DNA from: JAVWHP01 sp036639955
Lineage (GTDB): Bacteria; Bacillota_I; Bacilli_A; Erysipelotrichales; Erysipelotrichaceae
Length of the DNA stretch: 64,000 nt
Assembly: GCA_036639955.1 (NCBI GenBank)
Contig: JAVWHP010000005.1
Location: 1 to 64,000, forward strand
Direction of reading: 5' to 3'
Shown here: piece by piece, positions 1-9,266 of the stretch
Layout of the letters: each line of letters begins with the position of its first letter
How positions within the stretch are numbered: the stretch's first letter is position 1
The notes under the pieces: model-generated
The model's input: the letters and a program-made list of their open reading frames with translations, nothing else
Databases searched by the model: none
Told to the model about the DNA's origin: nothing
Position numbers and translations under genes: made by a program

Positions 1-308
1 ATTCATTAGTACAATAATCACTTGAACCTTTCACTTCTAATCTATACCTTATTTTCTGCTTATGTATTTCTTTGAACATATTGCTAATAGTTAGATTCTA
101 ATAAATCATCATTGAATTTACCAATACTATTTAATAGTTATTAGGTAGCTAGTGAAGTAGTCCAATAATAAGTTAGGAAATGAGGTAGCAGAAAGAAGTG
201 TCAAAGTTTATCATAAGTACCTCACTTTGTTGGAAGTCTGATTTTATACTAACATTAAGACATAATCAAATACGTTACACAAAATTAGTTCTAATTTAAA
301 TAATATAG
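1..308. other. Gene-free stretch before the arg promoter
   Basis: No open reading frame with a convincing ribosome binding site, no RNA gene and no clear terminator was recognised on either strand. It is AT-rich and probably the tail of the preceding intergenic region. Confidence 0.4.
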
Positions 309-337
309 TTGACAATGATAGGACTAAGTTGTATCAT
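309..337 (+). promoter_or_regulatory. Sigma-A promoter of the arg operon
   Basis: A perfect -35 TTGACA (309-314), a 17-base spacer and a -10 TATCAT (332-337) lie just upstream of the T-box leader, so transcription should start near 343. Confidence 0.8.
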
Positions 338-344
338 TTAGATA

Positions 345-580
345 GTTATAAAACGATGAACAAGAGAGTAACTTAAATACACCATAAGCGAGTTTGGATA
401 GAGTGTAAGCCAAACGGTAAGTAAATAAGTGAAACGCACTTGTGAGTGATTACCTGAAATTAGTAGGGTAGTACGTTATTCCAACGTTATGGAAGAGGGG
501 TTTATAGAGTTATGTCTATAAGCAACTAGAGTGGCACCGCGAAGCAATCGTCTCTAGATTAATTTCTAGAGGCGTTTTTT
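345..580 (+). promoter_or_regulatory. T-box leader, arginine specific
   Basis: A T-box riboswitch senses uncharged tRNA and permits read-through of a terminator. The conserved T-box sequence AGAGTGGCACCGCG is at 528-541, directly before the terminator. In Stem I the helix ACAAG (360-364) / CTTGT (439-443) closes an internal loop with the AGTA turn (367-370) on one side and GAAACGCA (431-438) on the other. This is the normal specifier-loop layout, and it places CGC (435-437), an arginine codon, as specifier. That matches the downstream argGHCJBDF operon, so starvation for charged tRNA-Arg should switch the operon on. Confidence 0.92.
549..580 (+). terminator. T-box attenuator terminator
   Basis: A ten-base-pair stem (549-558 with 565-574, one G-T pair) around a 6-base loop is followed by six T. 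The T-box sequence immediately upstream would form the competing antiterminator. Confidence 0.9.
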
Positions 581-599
581 AATTTAAAGGGGTGACATT

Positions 600-641
600 A
601 TGTATAACTTAATAAGGTTGTTTAAACGACGACTACGATAA
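600..641 (+). CDS. Arg-rich 13-residue leader peptide (uORF)
   Basis: ATG at 600 is preceded by AAAGGGGTG (586-593) at normal spacing. The frame encodes MYNLIRLFKRRLR and stops with TAA at 639-641. Four of 13 residues are Arg, encoded AGG, CGA, CGA and CGA, three of them in the last five sense codons. It lies after the T-box terminator and 82 bases before argG, so it is transcribed only on read-through. Arg-rich leader peptides are classic sensors of arginyl-tRNA supply. I see no second terminator between it and argG, so any effect would be on translation, mRNA stability or Rho access. Chance occurrence of a short ORF cannot be excluded. Confidence 0.55.
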   Translation: MYNLIRLFKRRLR

Positions 642-723
642 CAACAAACTTACACAAACGCTTAACAAATGAATTAAACACATATTTAAATTAAAAGTAG
701 AAATACTAAAGGAGACAATTAAA

Positions 724-1941
724 ATGGAACAAACTAAATTTAAAAAAGTAGTGCTAGCTTATTCAGGAGGATTAGACACATCAATTATTATACCTTGGTT
801 AAAAGAAAACTATGGCTGTGAAGTAATAGCTGCAGCAGGTGACGTAGGACAAGGAACTGAATTAGATGGCTTAGAAGAAAAAGCAATTAAAACAGGAGCA
901 AGTAAATTATATGTAATGGATCTTAAAGATGAATTTGTAGATGACTACATTTATCCATCATTAAAAGCCGGTGCAGTATATGAAGGCGTATACCTATTAG
1001 GAACAGCATTTGCTCGTCCACTAATTGCTAAAAAATTAGTAGATATTGCTATTAAAGAAGGAGCAGATGCTATATGTCATGGATGTACAGGAAAAGGAAA
1101 TGACCAAGTACGTTTTGAATTAGCAATTAAAGCATTTGCACCAGAAATGGGAATCATCGCACCATGGAGAACATGGGAATTAAAATCAAGAGATGATGAG
1201 ATAGCATATGCAGAAGAAAGAAATATACCATTAAACATTACTAAAGAAACAAACTATTCAAAAGATAAGAACTTATGGCACTTATCACATGAAGGATTAG
1301 ATCTAGAAGACCCTAAGAATGAACCAGACTATGAAAAGATTCTAGAATTAGGAGTATCACCAGAAAAAGCACCAGATAAAGCAACTTATGTAACTATATC
1401 ATTTGAAAAAGGAACACCAGTAGCTATTGATGGAAAAAAATTAAAAGGAACTGATTTAATTTATAAATTAAATGAAATTGGTGGAGCTAATGGAGTTGGA
1501 ATCATTGACATGGTAGAAAACAGATTAGTAGGAATGAAATCACGTGGAGTATATGAAACTCCAGGTGGAACTATTCTATATAAAGCTATGGATCTATTAA
1601 AGAGCATTACATTAGATAAGGAAACACAACACTTCTTACAACACGTAGGAGTAAAGTTTGGTGAAATAGTATATAACGGACAATGGTTTACACCATTAAG
1701 AGAAGGACTAAGTGCTTTCTGTGATAATGTATGTGAAAACTGTACAGGAGACGTTAAACTAAAATTATATAAAGGAAATGTATCAAGTGCTGGAATAAGC
1801 AGTCCTAATACATTGTATTCAGAACAAATAGCATCATTTGGAGAAGACGACTCATATGACCAAAATGATAGTGCTGGATTCATTAACTTATTTGGATTAC
1901 CAATTAAAGTTAAAGCACAAATGGATGCTAAAAAGAAATAA
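724..1941 (+). CDS. argG: Argininosuccinate synthase
   Basis: ArgG joins citrulline and aspartate with ATP to give argininosuccinate, the penultimate step of arginine synthesis in the cytoplasm. The N-type ATP-pyrophosphatase P-loop AYSGGLDTS is at residues 12-20, and the 405-residue length is normal. The start follows AAAGGAG at 708-714. It is the first structural gene of the arg operon, 82 bases after the leader peptide, and is followed by argH after 48 bases. Regulation is by the upstream T-box. Nothing appears broken. Confidence 0.97.
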   Translation: MEQTKFKKVVLAYSGGLDTSIIIPWLKENYGCEVIAAAGDVGQGTELDGLEEKAIKTGASKLYVMDLKDEFVDDYIYPSLKAGAVYEGVYLLGTAFARPLIAKKLVDIAIKEGADAICHGCTGKGNDQVRFELAIKAFAPEMGIIAPWRTWELKSRDDEIAYAEERNIPLNITKETNYSKDKNLWHLSHEGLDLEDPKNEPDYEKILELGVSPEKAPDKATYVTISFEKGTPVAIDGKKLKGTDLIYKLNEIGGANGVGIIDMVENRLVGMKSRGVYETPGGTILYKAMDLLKSITLDKETQHFLQHVGVKFGEIVYNGQWFTPLREGLSAFCDNVCENCTGDVKLKLYKGNVSSAGISSPNTLYSEQIASFGEDDSYDQNDSAGFINLFGLPIKVKAQMDAKKK

Positions 1942-1946
1942 AACTT

Positions 1947-1965
1947 AGGGTGATATAATCACCCT
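1947..1965 (+). repeat. Perfect hairpin between argG and argH
   Basis: An eight-base perfect inverted repeat (AGGGTGAT / ATCACCCT) with a 3-base loop has no T run after it. It is too weak to be a terminator and more likely a processing or mRNA-stability hairpin inside the operon. Confidence 0.5.
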
Positions 1966-1989
1966 ATCATCTTATAGGAGGATAAACAT

Positions 1990-3360
1990 ATGGCATTATG
2001 GGCAGGAAGATTTAAAAAAACAATAGATTCAAGAGTAAATGATTTTAATTCATCTATTAGATTTGACTCAAGAATGTATGCACATGATATTAAAGGAAGT
2101 ATTGCACACGCTACAATGCTAGCTAAACAAGGAATTATAGCAACTAGTGAAAAAGATTTAATTGTAGAAGGACTAAATACAATACTTAAGGATATGGAAA
2201 GTGGTAAACTAGAAATAGATCCCAATGCTGAAGATATCCATATGTTTATTGAAGCAGAACTAACACAACGTATCGGTGATGCAGGAAAAAGACTTCACAC
2301 TGGAAGAAGTAGAAATGATCAAGTAGCACTAGACATAAGAATGTATTTAAAAGACGCTATAGATGATGTAGTAGAAGCAACTAAGAAATTAGTTGAAGAA
2401 CTATGCGATAAAGCCAATGAAAATTTATATACAGTAATGCCAGGCTATACACATATGCAAAGAGCACAACCAATAACTTTTGCCCATCATCTAATGGCAT
2501 ATACAGAAATGCTATTAAGAGATATAGAAAGATTAGAACAATGTAAAACAAGAATGAACGTCTTACCATTAGGAAGTGGAGCATTAGCAGGAACTACCTA
2601 TCCACTAGATCGTGAATTTGTTGCACAAAGTTTAGAATTTGATAGTGTAAGTTTAAACTCTTTAGATGGAGTAAGTGATAGAGACTTCTGTGTAGAATTA
2701 GCAAATGATTTAGCCCTAGTAATGACCCATCTTTCACGTTTTTCAGAAGAAATTATATTATGGAGTTCATGGGAATTTAAATTCATTGAACTAGATGATG
2801 CCTTTGCAACAGGATCTAGTATAATGCCCCAAAAGAAAAACCCAGATATAACAGAATTAATAAGAGGAAAAACAGGAAGAGTTATAGGAGATTTAACAAC
2901 ACTATTAACAATGCTAAAAGGATTACCATTAGCATATAATAAAGACATGCAAGAAGATAAAGAAGCTATATTTGATGCAGTAGATACAGTTATGCTATGT
3001 GTAAATACATTGATACCAATGATAAATACAATGCGTATTATAAAAGATAATATGAAGAATGCAGCAGCTAAAGGATTCATTAATGCTACTGATTGTGCTG
3101 ATTATCTAGTTAAGAAAGGAATGCCATTTAGAGATGCCTATAAGATTACAGGAACTCTTGTAGCATTATGTATAGATCAGAATAAAACACTAGAGACACT
3201 TGAAATAAGTGAATATAAAAATCTAAGTGAATTATTTGAAGAAGATGTATATGAAGCAATAGATTTATTAAATTGCGTAAAACTACGTAAAGTAATAGGT
3301 GGACCTGCACCAGAAGTAGTAGCAAACCATATAAATATAGTAAAGAATAAATTGAAATGA
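1990..3360 (+). CDS. argH: Argininosuccinate lyase
   Basis: ArgH splits argininosuccinate to arginine and fumarate. The fumarase/aspartase superfamily signature GSSIMPQKKNPD is at residues 275-286, with the catalytic Ser in this flexible loop. The protein starts MALWAGRF, typical for the family, and its 456 residues are normal. The start codon follows AGGAGG (1977-1982). It is second in the arg operon, with argC starting 9 bases after its stop. Confidence 0.97.
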   Translation: MALWAGRFKKTIDSRVNDFNSSIRFDSRMYAHDIKGSIAHATMLAKQGIIATSEKDLIVEGLNTILKDMESGKLEIDPNAEDIHMFIEAELTQRIGDAGKRLHTGRSRNDQVALDIRMYLKDAIDDVVEATKKLVEELCDKANENLYTVMPGYTHMQRAQPITFAHHLMAYTEMLLRDIERLEQCKTRMNVLPLGSGALAGTTYPLDREFVAQSLEFDSVSLNSLDGVSDRDFCVELANDLALVMTHLSRFSEEIILWSSWEFKFIELDDAFATGSSIMPQKKNPDITELIRGKTGRVIGDLTTLLTMLKGLPLAYNKDMQEDKEAIFDAVDTVMLCVNTLIPMINTMRIIKDNMKNAAAKGFINATDCADYLVKKGMPFRDAYKITGTLVALCIDQNKTLETLEISEYKNLSELFEEDVYEAIDLLNCVKLRKVIGGPAPEVVANHINIVKNKLK

Positions 3361-3369
3361 GGTAGTATT

Positions 3370-4407
3370 ATGAAAAAAAATGTTGGAATTATCGGAGCAA
3401 CTGGATATGCCGGAGAAGAATTAGTAAGATTATTACTTAATCATCCTAATGTTAATTTAGCAGCTATAAGTTCAGTAAGCTTTGAAAATAAAATGATAAG
3501 TGAGATTTATCCTGCACTAAAAAAAGTATGCGATAAAGTATTAGTAAATGATATGAAAGTAATAGAAGAATGTGATGTTATATTCGCGTCATTACCACAT
3601 GGATTATCAGAAAAATATGCTAAAATGATCGATAAAGCAGGAAAACTATTCATTGATTTAGGAGCTGACTTTCGTTTAGATGATGTTAATGATTATAAAG
3701 AATGGTATAAACTAGATTATAATGAAGAAGAACTACATAAAAAACAAGTATATGGATTACCTGAATTAAATCGTGAAAAAATCAAAACAGCAACAATTAT
3801 AGGAAACCCAGGATGCTATCCAACAAGTGTAGCATTAGGAATGTATCCATTAATGAAAAATAATTTAGTTGATGTAAATACTATTATAGTAGATGCTAAA
3901 TCAGGAGCAACAGGAGCTGGAAGAGGACTATCACAGAATACTCATTATACAGATTTAAATGAAGCCTTTGCACCATATAAGATAGCCCAACATAGACATA
4001 CACCAGAAATAGAACAAACCTTAAGTAATATGAGTGGAGAAAAAGTAATGATAACTTTTGTACCACATCTATTACCAATTAATAGAGGAATTGTTTCTAC
4101 AATTTATTCAACAAGTAAATGTAATAAAACAGTAGGAGAACTAATAACATTATATAAAGAAATGTATAAGGATGAACCTTTTATAAGAATTATGGATGAA
4201 GGAAATGTAGCTAATCTTAAGAATGTTAAGTATAGTAATTTCTGTGATATATCTATTCATGATGATCCAAGAACTAAACGTATTATAATAGTTGCAGCAA
4301 TTGATAATATGGTTAAGGGAGCAGCAGGACAAGCAATACAAAATTTAAATATTATGATGAACTGGACAGAAACAATGGGATTAGACATTGTACCACCAGC
4401 ATTCTAA
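3370..4407 (+). CDS. argC: N-acetyl-gamma-glutamyl-phosphate reductase
   Basis: ArgC reduces N-acetylglutamyl phosphate to the semialdehyde with NADPH. An N-terminal Rossmann motif (GATGYAGEE, residues 9-17) is followed by the active-site motif GNPGCYPT (145-152) with Cys149 as nucleophile, and a histidine-containing stretch HRHTPEIEQ further on. The length of 345 residues is typical. The gene is preceded by GAGGT and sits between argH and argJ in the operon. Confidence 0.97.
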   Translation: MKKNVGIIGATGYAGEELVRLLLNHPNVNLAAISSVSFENKMISEIYPALKKVCDKVLVNDMKVIEECDVIFASLPHGLSEKYAKMIDKAGKLFIDLGADFRLDDVNDYKEWYKLDYNEEELHKKQVYGLPELNREKIKTATIIGNPGCYPTSVALGMYPLMKNNLVDVNTIIVDAKSGATGAGRGLSQNTHYTDLNEAFAPYKIAQHRHTPEIEQTLSNMSGEKVMITFVPHLLPINRGIVSTIYSTSKCNKTVGELITLYKEMYKDEPFIRIMDEGNVANLKNVKYSNFCDISIHDDPRTKRIIIVAAIDNMVKGAAGQAIQNLNIMMNWTETMGLDIVPPAF

Positions 4408-4420
4408 AAGGAGAATAAAT

Positions 4421-5635
4421 ATGAATAAAATAGAAGGAGGTGTATGTGCGAGCCTAGGATTTAGTGCTAGTGGAGTTCATTGTGGAATTCGTAAGAATAA
4501 ATCAAAGAAAGATTTAGCACTTATATATAGTGAAAAACTATGTAGCGTAGCTTGTACATATACACAAAATAAAGTAAAAGGAGCTCCAATCTTTGTTACA
4601 CAACAAAATGTTTCAGATGGACATGCTCAAGCAATGATTTGTAATAGTGGTAATGCTAATACATGTAATGCTAATGGAATTGAAATAGCTACTCAAATGT
4701 GTCAAATATGTGGTAAAGAATTAGGAATTGAACCAAGTAATATTATAGTAGCTAGTACTGGAGTAATAGGACAACCTTTAAGTATAACTCCAATTGAAGA
4801 AGGTATTAAACCACTAGTAGCAAACCTAAGTAATAAAGGCAATAGTGATGCATGCGAAGGAATAATGACAACAGATACTTTCAAAAAAGAATTTGCTTAT
4901 AGCTTTGAAATAGATAACAAAACAGTACACATTGGAGGAATGGCTAAAGGATCTGGAATGATTCATCCTAATATGGCAACAATGTTAGCATTTGTAACTA
5001 CAGATATAGCAATAAGCGATAAACTATTACAAAAAGCCACTAGTGAAGTAGTTGATGATACATTTAACATGGTAAGTGTCGATGGAGATACTTCAACTAA
5101 TGATATGCTAAGCGTAATGGCAAATGGAATGGCAGAAAACGAACTAATAACAACAGAGAACGAAGCCTACTATAAATTTAAAGAAGCTCTAAACATACTA
5201 TGTATAGAAATATCTAAAAACATCGCTAAAGATGGCGAAGGAGCTACTAAACTATTAGAATGTAACGTAGTTAATTCTAATAGTTTAATCGTAGCTAAGA
5301 AAGTAGCAAAATCAGTCATTACTTCTTCACTATTTAAAGCAGCAATGTTTGGTAAAGATGCAAACTGGGGCAGAATATTATGTGCTATTGGTTATGTAGA
5401 TGCTGAATTTGATGTATATAAAATAGATGTAACATTAGCAAGTATTGCAGGAACTCTAGCAGTATGTAAAAATGGTGCAGGAGTCGACTTTAGTGAAGAA
5501 GAAGCATTAAAAATCTTAAGTGAAGAAACTATTGAAATTAACATAGATATGAAACAAGGAAATGATAAAGCAACAGCTTGGGGTTGTGACCTAACATATG
5601 ACTATGTTAAAATAAACGGAGATTACAGAACGTAA
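4421..5635 (+). CDS. argJ: Bifunctional glutamate N-acetyltransferase / ornithine acetyltransferase
   Basis: ArgJ recycles the acetyl group from N-acetylornithine to glutamate; the bifunctional form also uses acetyl-CoA, which removes the need for ArgA and ArgE, neither of which is present here. The self-cleavage site is in KGSGMIHPNMATMLAF, with nucleophile Thr187 in this numbering. The start is taken at 4421 (MNKIEGG) because AAAGGAG lies at 4408-4414. An in-frame ATG at 4388 would overlap argC and adds a non-homologous stretch. That gives 404 residues, normal for the uncleaved precursor. Confidence 0.95.
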   Translation: MNKIEGGVCASLGFSASGVHCGIRKNKSKKDLALIYSEKLCSVACTYTQNKVKGAPIFVTQQNVSDGHAQAMICNSGNANTCNANGIEIATQMCQICGKELGIEPSNIIVASTGVIGQPLSITPIEEGIKPLVANLSNKGNSDACEGIMTTDTFKKEFAYSFEIDNKTVHIGGMAKGSGMIHPNMATMLAFVTTDIAISDKLLQKATSEVVDDTFNMVSVDGDTSTNDMLSVMANGMAENELITTENEAYYKFKEALNILCIEISKNIAKDGEGATKLLECNVVNSNSLIVAKKVAKSVITSSLFKAAMFGKDANWGRILCAIGYVDAEFDVYKIDVTLASIAGTLAVCKNGAGVDFSEEEALKILSEETIEINIDMKQGNDKATAWGCDLTYDYVKINGDYRT

Positions 5636-5648
5636 AAGAGGAAACATT

Positions 5649-6506
5649 ATGAAAATTTCAGATACTGATAAAGCAAAGACAATTATTACAGCATTACCAT
5701 ATATACAAAAATACCATGATAAAGTGGTAGTAATTAAATATGGTGGAAATGCTATGATAGATGAAGATCTTAAAGAAGCAGTTATGAGTGATATAGTTTT
5801 ATTATCTATTGTTGGTATTAAAATTGTATTAGTACATGGAGGCGGACCAGATATAAATTCGATGTTAAGTAAACTTAATATAGAAAGTAAATTTATTGAT
5901 GGATTAAGATATACAGATAAAGAAACTATGGAAGTAGTTCAAATGGTCTTAGCAGGTAAGGTTAATAAAGATCTAGTATCATTATTATTAAAGCATCAAG
6001 GAAATGCCGTTGGACTATGTGGAATAGATGGTAATATGATACAAGCAGAAAAACTACAGACTAAAGAAGACTTAGGTTATGTAGGTAATATTACTAAAGT
6101 AAATACTGATGTAATTAAACATGCTTTAGATAATGGTTATATTCCAGTAATATCAACAATTGGACGTGATGAAGAAGGTAATGTTTATAACATTAATGCA
6201 GATATAGCAGCAAGTGAAATAGCAGCTAGTTTAGGAGCAGAAAATGTATTACTATTAACTGATATTAGAGGATTATTGAAAGATAAAGATGATGAATCTA
6301 CTTTAATATCTCAAGTTAAAGTTTCTGAAGTTCCACTATTAAGAAATCAAGGTATAATAAGTGGAGGAATGATTCCTAAAATTAATTGTTGTGTAGAAGC
6401 AATAAGAAGAGGAGTAGGGAAAGCAGTTATTATAGATGGAAGAATACCACATGCTATATTAATTGAAATACTATCTGATGAAGGAATAGGAACGATGTTT
6501 TCATAA
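5649..6506 (+). CDS. argB: N-acetylglutamate kinase
   Basis: ArgB phosphorylates N-acetylglutamate, normally the arginine-inhibited step in organisms using ArgJ. The amino-acid kinase family phosphate-binding motifs are KYGGNAM (residues 30-36) and VHGGGPDIN (62-70), and the C-terminal SGGMIPKI is also visible. The length of 285 residues is normal. It follows argJ by 13 bases with AAGAGGAAA as ribosome binding site and is followed by argD after 11 bases. Confidence 0.96.
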   Translation: MKISDTDKAKTIITALPYIQKYHDKVVVIKYGGNAMIDEDLKEAVMSDIVLLSIVGIKIVLVHGGGPDINSMLSKLNIESKFIDGLRYTDKETMEVVQMVLAGKVNKDLVSLLLKHQGNAVGLCGIDGNMIQAEKLQTKEDLGYVGNITKVNTDVIKHALDNGYIPVISTIGRDEEGNVYNINADIAASEIAASLGAENVLLLTDIRGLLKDKDDESTLISQVKVSEVPLLRNQGIISGGMIPKINCCVEAIRRGVGKAVIIDGRIPHAILIEILSDEGIGTMFS

Positions 6507-6517
6507 GGAGGTAAATT

Positions 6518-7696
6518 ATGAAATTTGAAGAAATAAAAAAGAATGATCAAGAATATGTAATGAATACTTATGGTAGATTTGATATTGCTTTAGAACATGG
6601 TAAAGGTGCTAAAGTTTATGATTATGATAATAAAGAATATATAGATTGTGGAAGTGGCATTGGTGTTAATTCATTAGGATATGCTAATGAATTATGGGTA
6701 AAAGCAGTTTGTGAACAAGCTGGTAAAATCGCTCATACAAGTAATTTATATTATACTTCGCAATGTGGTCAAGTAGCTAAAAAACTATGTGATAGAACTG
6801 GTGGTAAGAAAGTATTCTTTGCTAATTCAGGAGCAGAAGCTAATGAAGGAGCAATTAAAACAGCTAGAAAATATAGTTCAGATAAATATGGAGAAAACCG
6901 TTTTGAAATAATTACATTAGTAAATTCATTTCATGGAAGAACTATAACAACATTATCTAGTACTGGACAAGATGTATTCCATAAGAACTTTAATCCTTTT
7001 ACTAGAGGATTTGTTTATGCAGAAGCTAATAATTTAGATTCTGTTAATGAAATGATGAATGATAAGACTTGTGCAGTACTAATTGAATTAGTTCAAGGAG
7101 AAGGTGGAGTTATAGCCTTAGATAAAGAATTTGTACAAGGACTATATAAGTTATGTAAAGAAAAAGATATATTATTGATAGTAGATGAAGTACAAACAGG
7201 TATTGGTAGAACTGGTGCTTTATTAACTTATCAAAGATATGAAATTCAACCAGATATAGTTACAATGGCTAAAGGACTAGGTGGAGGTTTACCTATAGGT
7301 GCTTTCATGGTATTTGATAAATGTGAAAAAACATTAGGTAAGAGTGATCATGGAACTACTTTTGGAGGTAATCCAATTGTATGTGCGGGAGCTAATGTAG
7401 TTTTAGATGTAATAGATGAAGCCTTTGTTAAAGAAGTAATAAAAAAAGGTGAATATATAAATGCTAAAGTAGTTAAAATGCCTCATGTACTAGGAGTAAG
7501 TGGTTTAGGACTTATGATTGGTGTTGAGTTTGATGAAACTACTGTTGCAATAGATGTAGTTAAGAAATGTATGGAACAAGGAGCTATATTTTTAACAGCT
7601 AAAAGTAAGTTAAGAATGCTACCTCCATTAGTAATAACATATGAAGAAATAGATCAAGCATTACAAATACTTGAAAATGTATTGAAAGGAGCTTAA
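6518..7696 (+). CDS. argD: Acetylornithine aminotransferase
   Basis: ArgD is a class III PLP-dependent transaminase converting N-acetylglutamate semialdehyde to N-acetylornithine with glutamate as amino donor. The PLP lysine is Lys252 in TMAKGLGGGLPIGA. The FANSGAEANEGAIKTAR and DEVQTGIGRTG motifs are intact, and the 392-residue length is typical. AAGGAGG precedes the start. The stop is one base from the argF start codon, suggesting translational coupling. Confidence 0.96.
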   Translation: MKFEEIKKNDQEYVMNTYGRFDIALEHGKGAKVYDYDNKEYIDCGSGIGVNSLGYANELWVKAVCEQAGKIAHTSNLYYTSQCGQVAKKLCDRTGGKKVFFANSGAEANEGAIKTARKYSSDKYGENRFEIITLVNSFHGRTITTLSSTGQDVFHKNFNPFTRGFVYAEANNLDSVNEMMNDKTCAVLIELVQGEGGVIALDKEFVQGLYKLCKEKDILLIVDEVQTGIGRTGALLTYQRYEIQPDIVTMAKGLGGGLPIGAFMVFDKCEKTLGKSDHGTTFGGNPIVCAGANVVLDVIDEAFVKEVIKKGEYINAKVVKMPHVLGVSGLGLMIGVEFDETTVAIDVVKKCMEQGAIFLTAKSKLRMLPPLVITYEEIDQALQILENVLKGA

Positions 7697-7697
7697 A

Positions 7698-8609
7698 ATG
7701 AAAAACTTTCTAAAATTAAGTGATTGTTCAACAGAAGAAATTATCGACTTATTAGATTTAGCAGATCAACTTAAATATGAAGTAAAGCATGGTATTAAAC
7801 ATCCTATTCTTGAAGGAAAATCATTAGGTATGATTTTTCAAAAATCAAGTACTAGAACTCGTGTTTCTTTTGAAGTTGGTATGTACCAGTTAGGTGGCCA
7901 AGCACTATTCTTAAGTAGTAATGATCTTCAAATTGGTAGAGGAGAACCTGTAAAAGATACTGCTCGTGTTTTATCTAGATTTTTGGATGGTATAATGATA
8001 AGAACGTTTGACCAACAAGAAGTACTAGATTTAGCTACCTATGGGAATATACCTATTATAAATGGTTTAACTGATTATTCTCATCCTTGTCAAGTATTAG
8101 CTGATTTAATGACTATTAGAGAATTTAAAGGTAAACTTGAAGGTTTAAAAATGTGTTATATAGGTGATGGTAATAATATGGCTAACTCATTAATAGTTGG
8201 TGGTATTAGAACTAAAATGGAAGTAGCTGTAGCTACTCCTGTTGGTTATGAACCAGCTGCTGATGTTATAGCTTTAGCTAATGCTGAAGGTAAATTTACA
8301 TTAACTAATGATGTTTATGAAGCAGCTAAGGATGCTGATGTTATATTTACTGATGTTTGGGCTAGTATGGGACAAGAAGAAGAAGCTAAAGTTAGAGCAA
8401 AAGCTTTTGAAGGAGTATTCCAAATTAATAAGGAATTGCTTGGCGTAGCTAAATCTGATTGTATGGTTCTTCATTGTTTACCAGCTCATAGAGGTGAAGA
8501 AGTAACCGAAGAAGTCTTTGAAGCACATGCTAAAGAAATATTTGAAGAAGCAGAAAATCGTCTACATGCACAAAAAGCAGTGATGGTAAGAGTTATGCAC
8601 ACTAAATAG
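7698..8609 (+). CDS. argF: Ornithine carbamoyltransferase
   Basis: ArgF makes citrulline from ornithine and carbamoyl phosphate. The carbamoyl-phosphate motif STRTR is at residues 51-55 and the ornithine-loop motif HCLPAHRGEE begins at His259. At 303 residues it is full length. It is the last gene of the operon and is followed by a strong terminator. An arginine-deiminase catabolic OTCase is a less likely alternative, because all neighbours are biosynthetic and no arcA or arcC is present. No carA or carB is seen in the window. Confidence 0.95.
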   Translation: MKNFLKLSDCSTEEIIDLLDLADQLKYEVKHGIKHPILEGKSLGMIFQKSSTRTRVSFEVGMYQLGGQALFLSSNDLQIGRGEPVKDTARVLSRFLDGIMIRTFDQQEVLDLATYGNIPIINGLTDYSHPCQVLADLMTIREFKGKLEGLKMCYIGDGNNMANSLIVGGIRTKMEVAVATPVGYEPAADVIALANAEGKFTLTNDVYEAAKDADVIFTDVWASMGQEEEAKVRAKAFEGVFQINKELLGVAKSDCMVLHCLPAHRGEEVTEEVFEAHAKEIFEEAENRLHAQKAVMVRVMHTK

Positions 8610-8623
8610 TAAATTTAAAATAG

Positions 8624-8671
8624 AACCTATAAAGAAGATTATATTTATTGAATCTTTCTTTATAGGTTTTT
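8624..8671 (+). terminator. Terminator of the arg operon
   Basis: A long stem of about 17 bp with one bulge (8624-8640 with the segment ending near 8667) is followed by a T-rich run. Confidence 0.9.
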
Positions 8672-8708
8672 ATATTATTTTAATATAAAATTAAATAGTA
8701 TAAATGCC

Positions 8709-8755
8709 TTGACACTTTTAATATAAGTGATATTATATATTTAGGTAAAACCTAA
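8709..8755 (+). promoter_or_regulatory. Promoter and possible operator, secreted-protein gene copy 1
   Basis: TTGACA (8709-8714) is followed, after a 16-17 base spacer, by an AT-rich -10 (TATTAT or ATTATA, 8731-8737). Just downstream the palindrome TTAGGT-AAA-ACCTAA (8741-8755) abuts the ribosome binding site AAAAAGGAG. The second gene copy keeps a one-mismatch version of the palindrome (10443-10457), so it may be an operator or a translation-control hairpin. Confidence 0.6.
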
Positions 8756-8768
8756 AAAGGAGAAATAT

Positions 8769-9254
8769 ATGAAACGTAAAATTCTAATTGTCTTATCATT
8801 GCTTTGTTGCTTTTCTATTGGTGTGTACGCAGCTTCTACAGGTATCTTTCTTGGCCAAAAACTCTTAGCGTGGAAATATACTTCAACGCCAGCGTTTGAT
8901 TTAGTTAGTGAATATGATACGGCGATGGGAGCCGATGCTGGAGTTTATTTTTCTGGATTAGGAAAACTTGAAAACTCATATAGTGACTTTAATGAGCGTA
9001 AACTTACTATTTGGCTTAAAGACCAAGATGGATTTGGCAATGAAGACGATACTATAAGAACATATGTTGGAACGTTTGAAGGACGTAAACTAACTTCCAT
9101 AAAAGTAGAAAAAAGTAATGACAATGGTCCTATTGATGCTCAAGGCGATAGTAAAGCTGAATTATACCTTACTAGTTATCTTGGCAGTGATGGAAAAGAT
9201 GATGAAATTCCTGGAGGAACCGAGCTATATTTCTATCAATTGGTGTTAAAGTAG
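8769..9254 (+). CDS. Secreted protein of unknown function, copy 1
   Basis: The 161-residue product begins with a clear signal peptide (MKRK, then a hydrophobic stretch to about residue 21, with a likely cleavage near YAA-ST), so it should be exported. The mature part is acidic and rich in Gly, Asp and Ser, with no Cys after the signal region and no motif I recognise. It appears identical to the copy at 10470-10955, while the upstream promoters differ, so only the coding part is strictly conserved. A lipoprotein gene follows after 12 bases, suggesting the two work together at the cell surface. Function unknown. Confidence 0.75.
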   Translation: MKRKILIVLSLLCCFSIGVYAASTGIFLGQKLLAWKYTSTPAFDLVSEYDTAMGADAGVYFSGLGKLENSYSDFNERKLTIWLKDQDGFGNEDDTIRTYVGTFEGRKLTSIKVEKSNDNGPIDAQGDSKAELYLTSYLGSDGKDDEIPGGTELYFYQLVLK

Positions 9255-9266
9255 GATGTATACAAT

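Noticed and set aside
1461..1883. Minus-strand 140-codon frame inside argG
   Set aside because: No RBS, lies wholly within a certain gene, and its composition mirrors the sense codons. The same applies to other long antisense frames, for example 2598-3080 in argH, 27459-28139 in copA and 54770-55096 in essC.
4388..4420. Upstream ATG for argJ
   Set aside because: It has no RBS and overlaps argC; the ATG at 4421 has AAAGGAG and gives the family start.
7698..8609. Catabolic ornithine carbamoyltransferase of the arginine deiminase pathway
   Set aside because: No arcA, arcC or arcD is present and the gene is the last in a biosynthetic operon.
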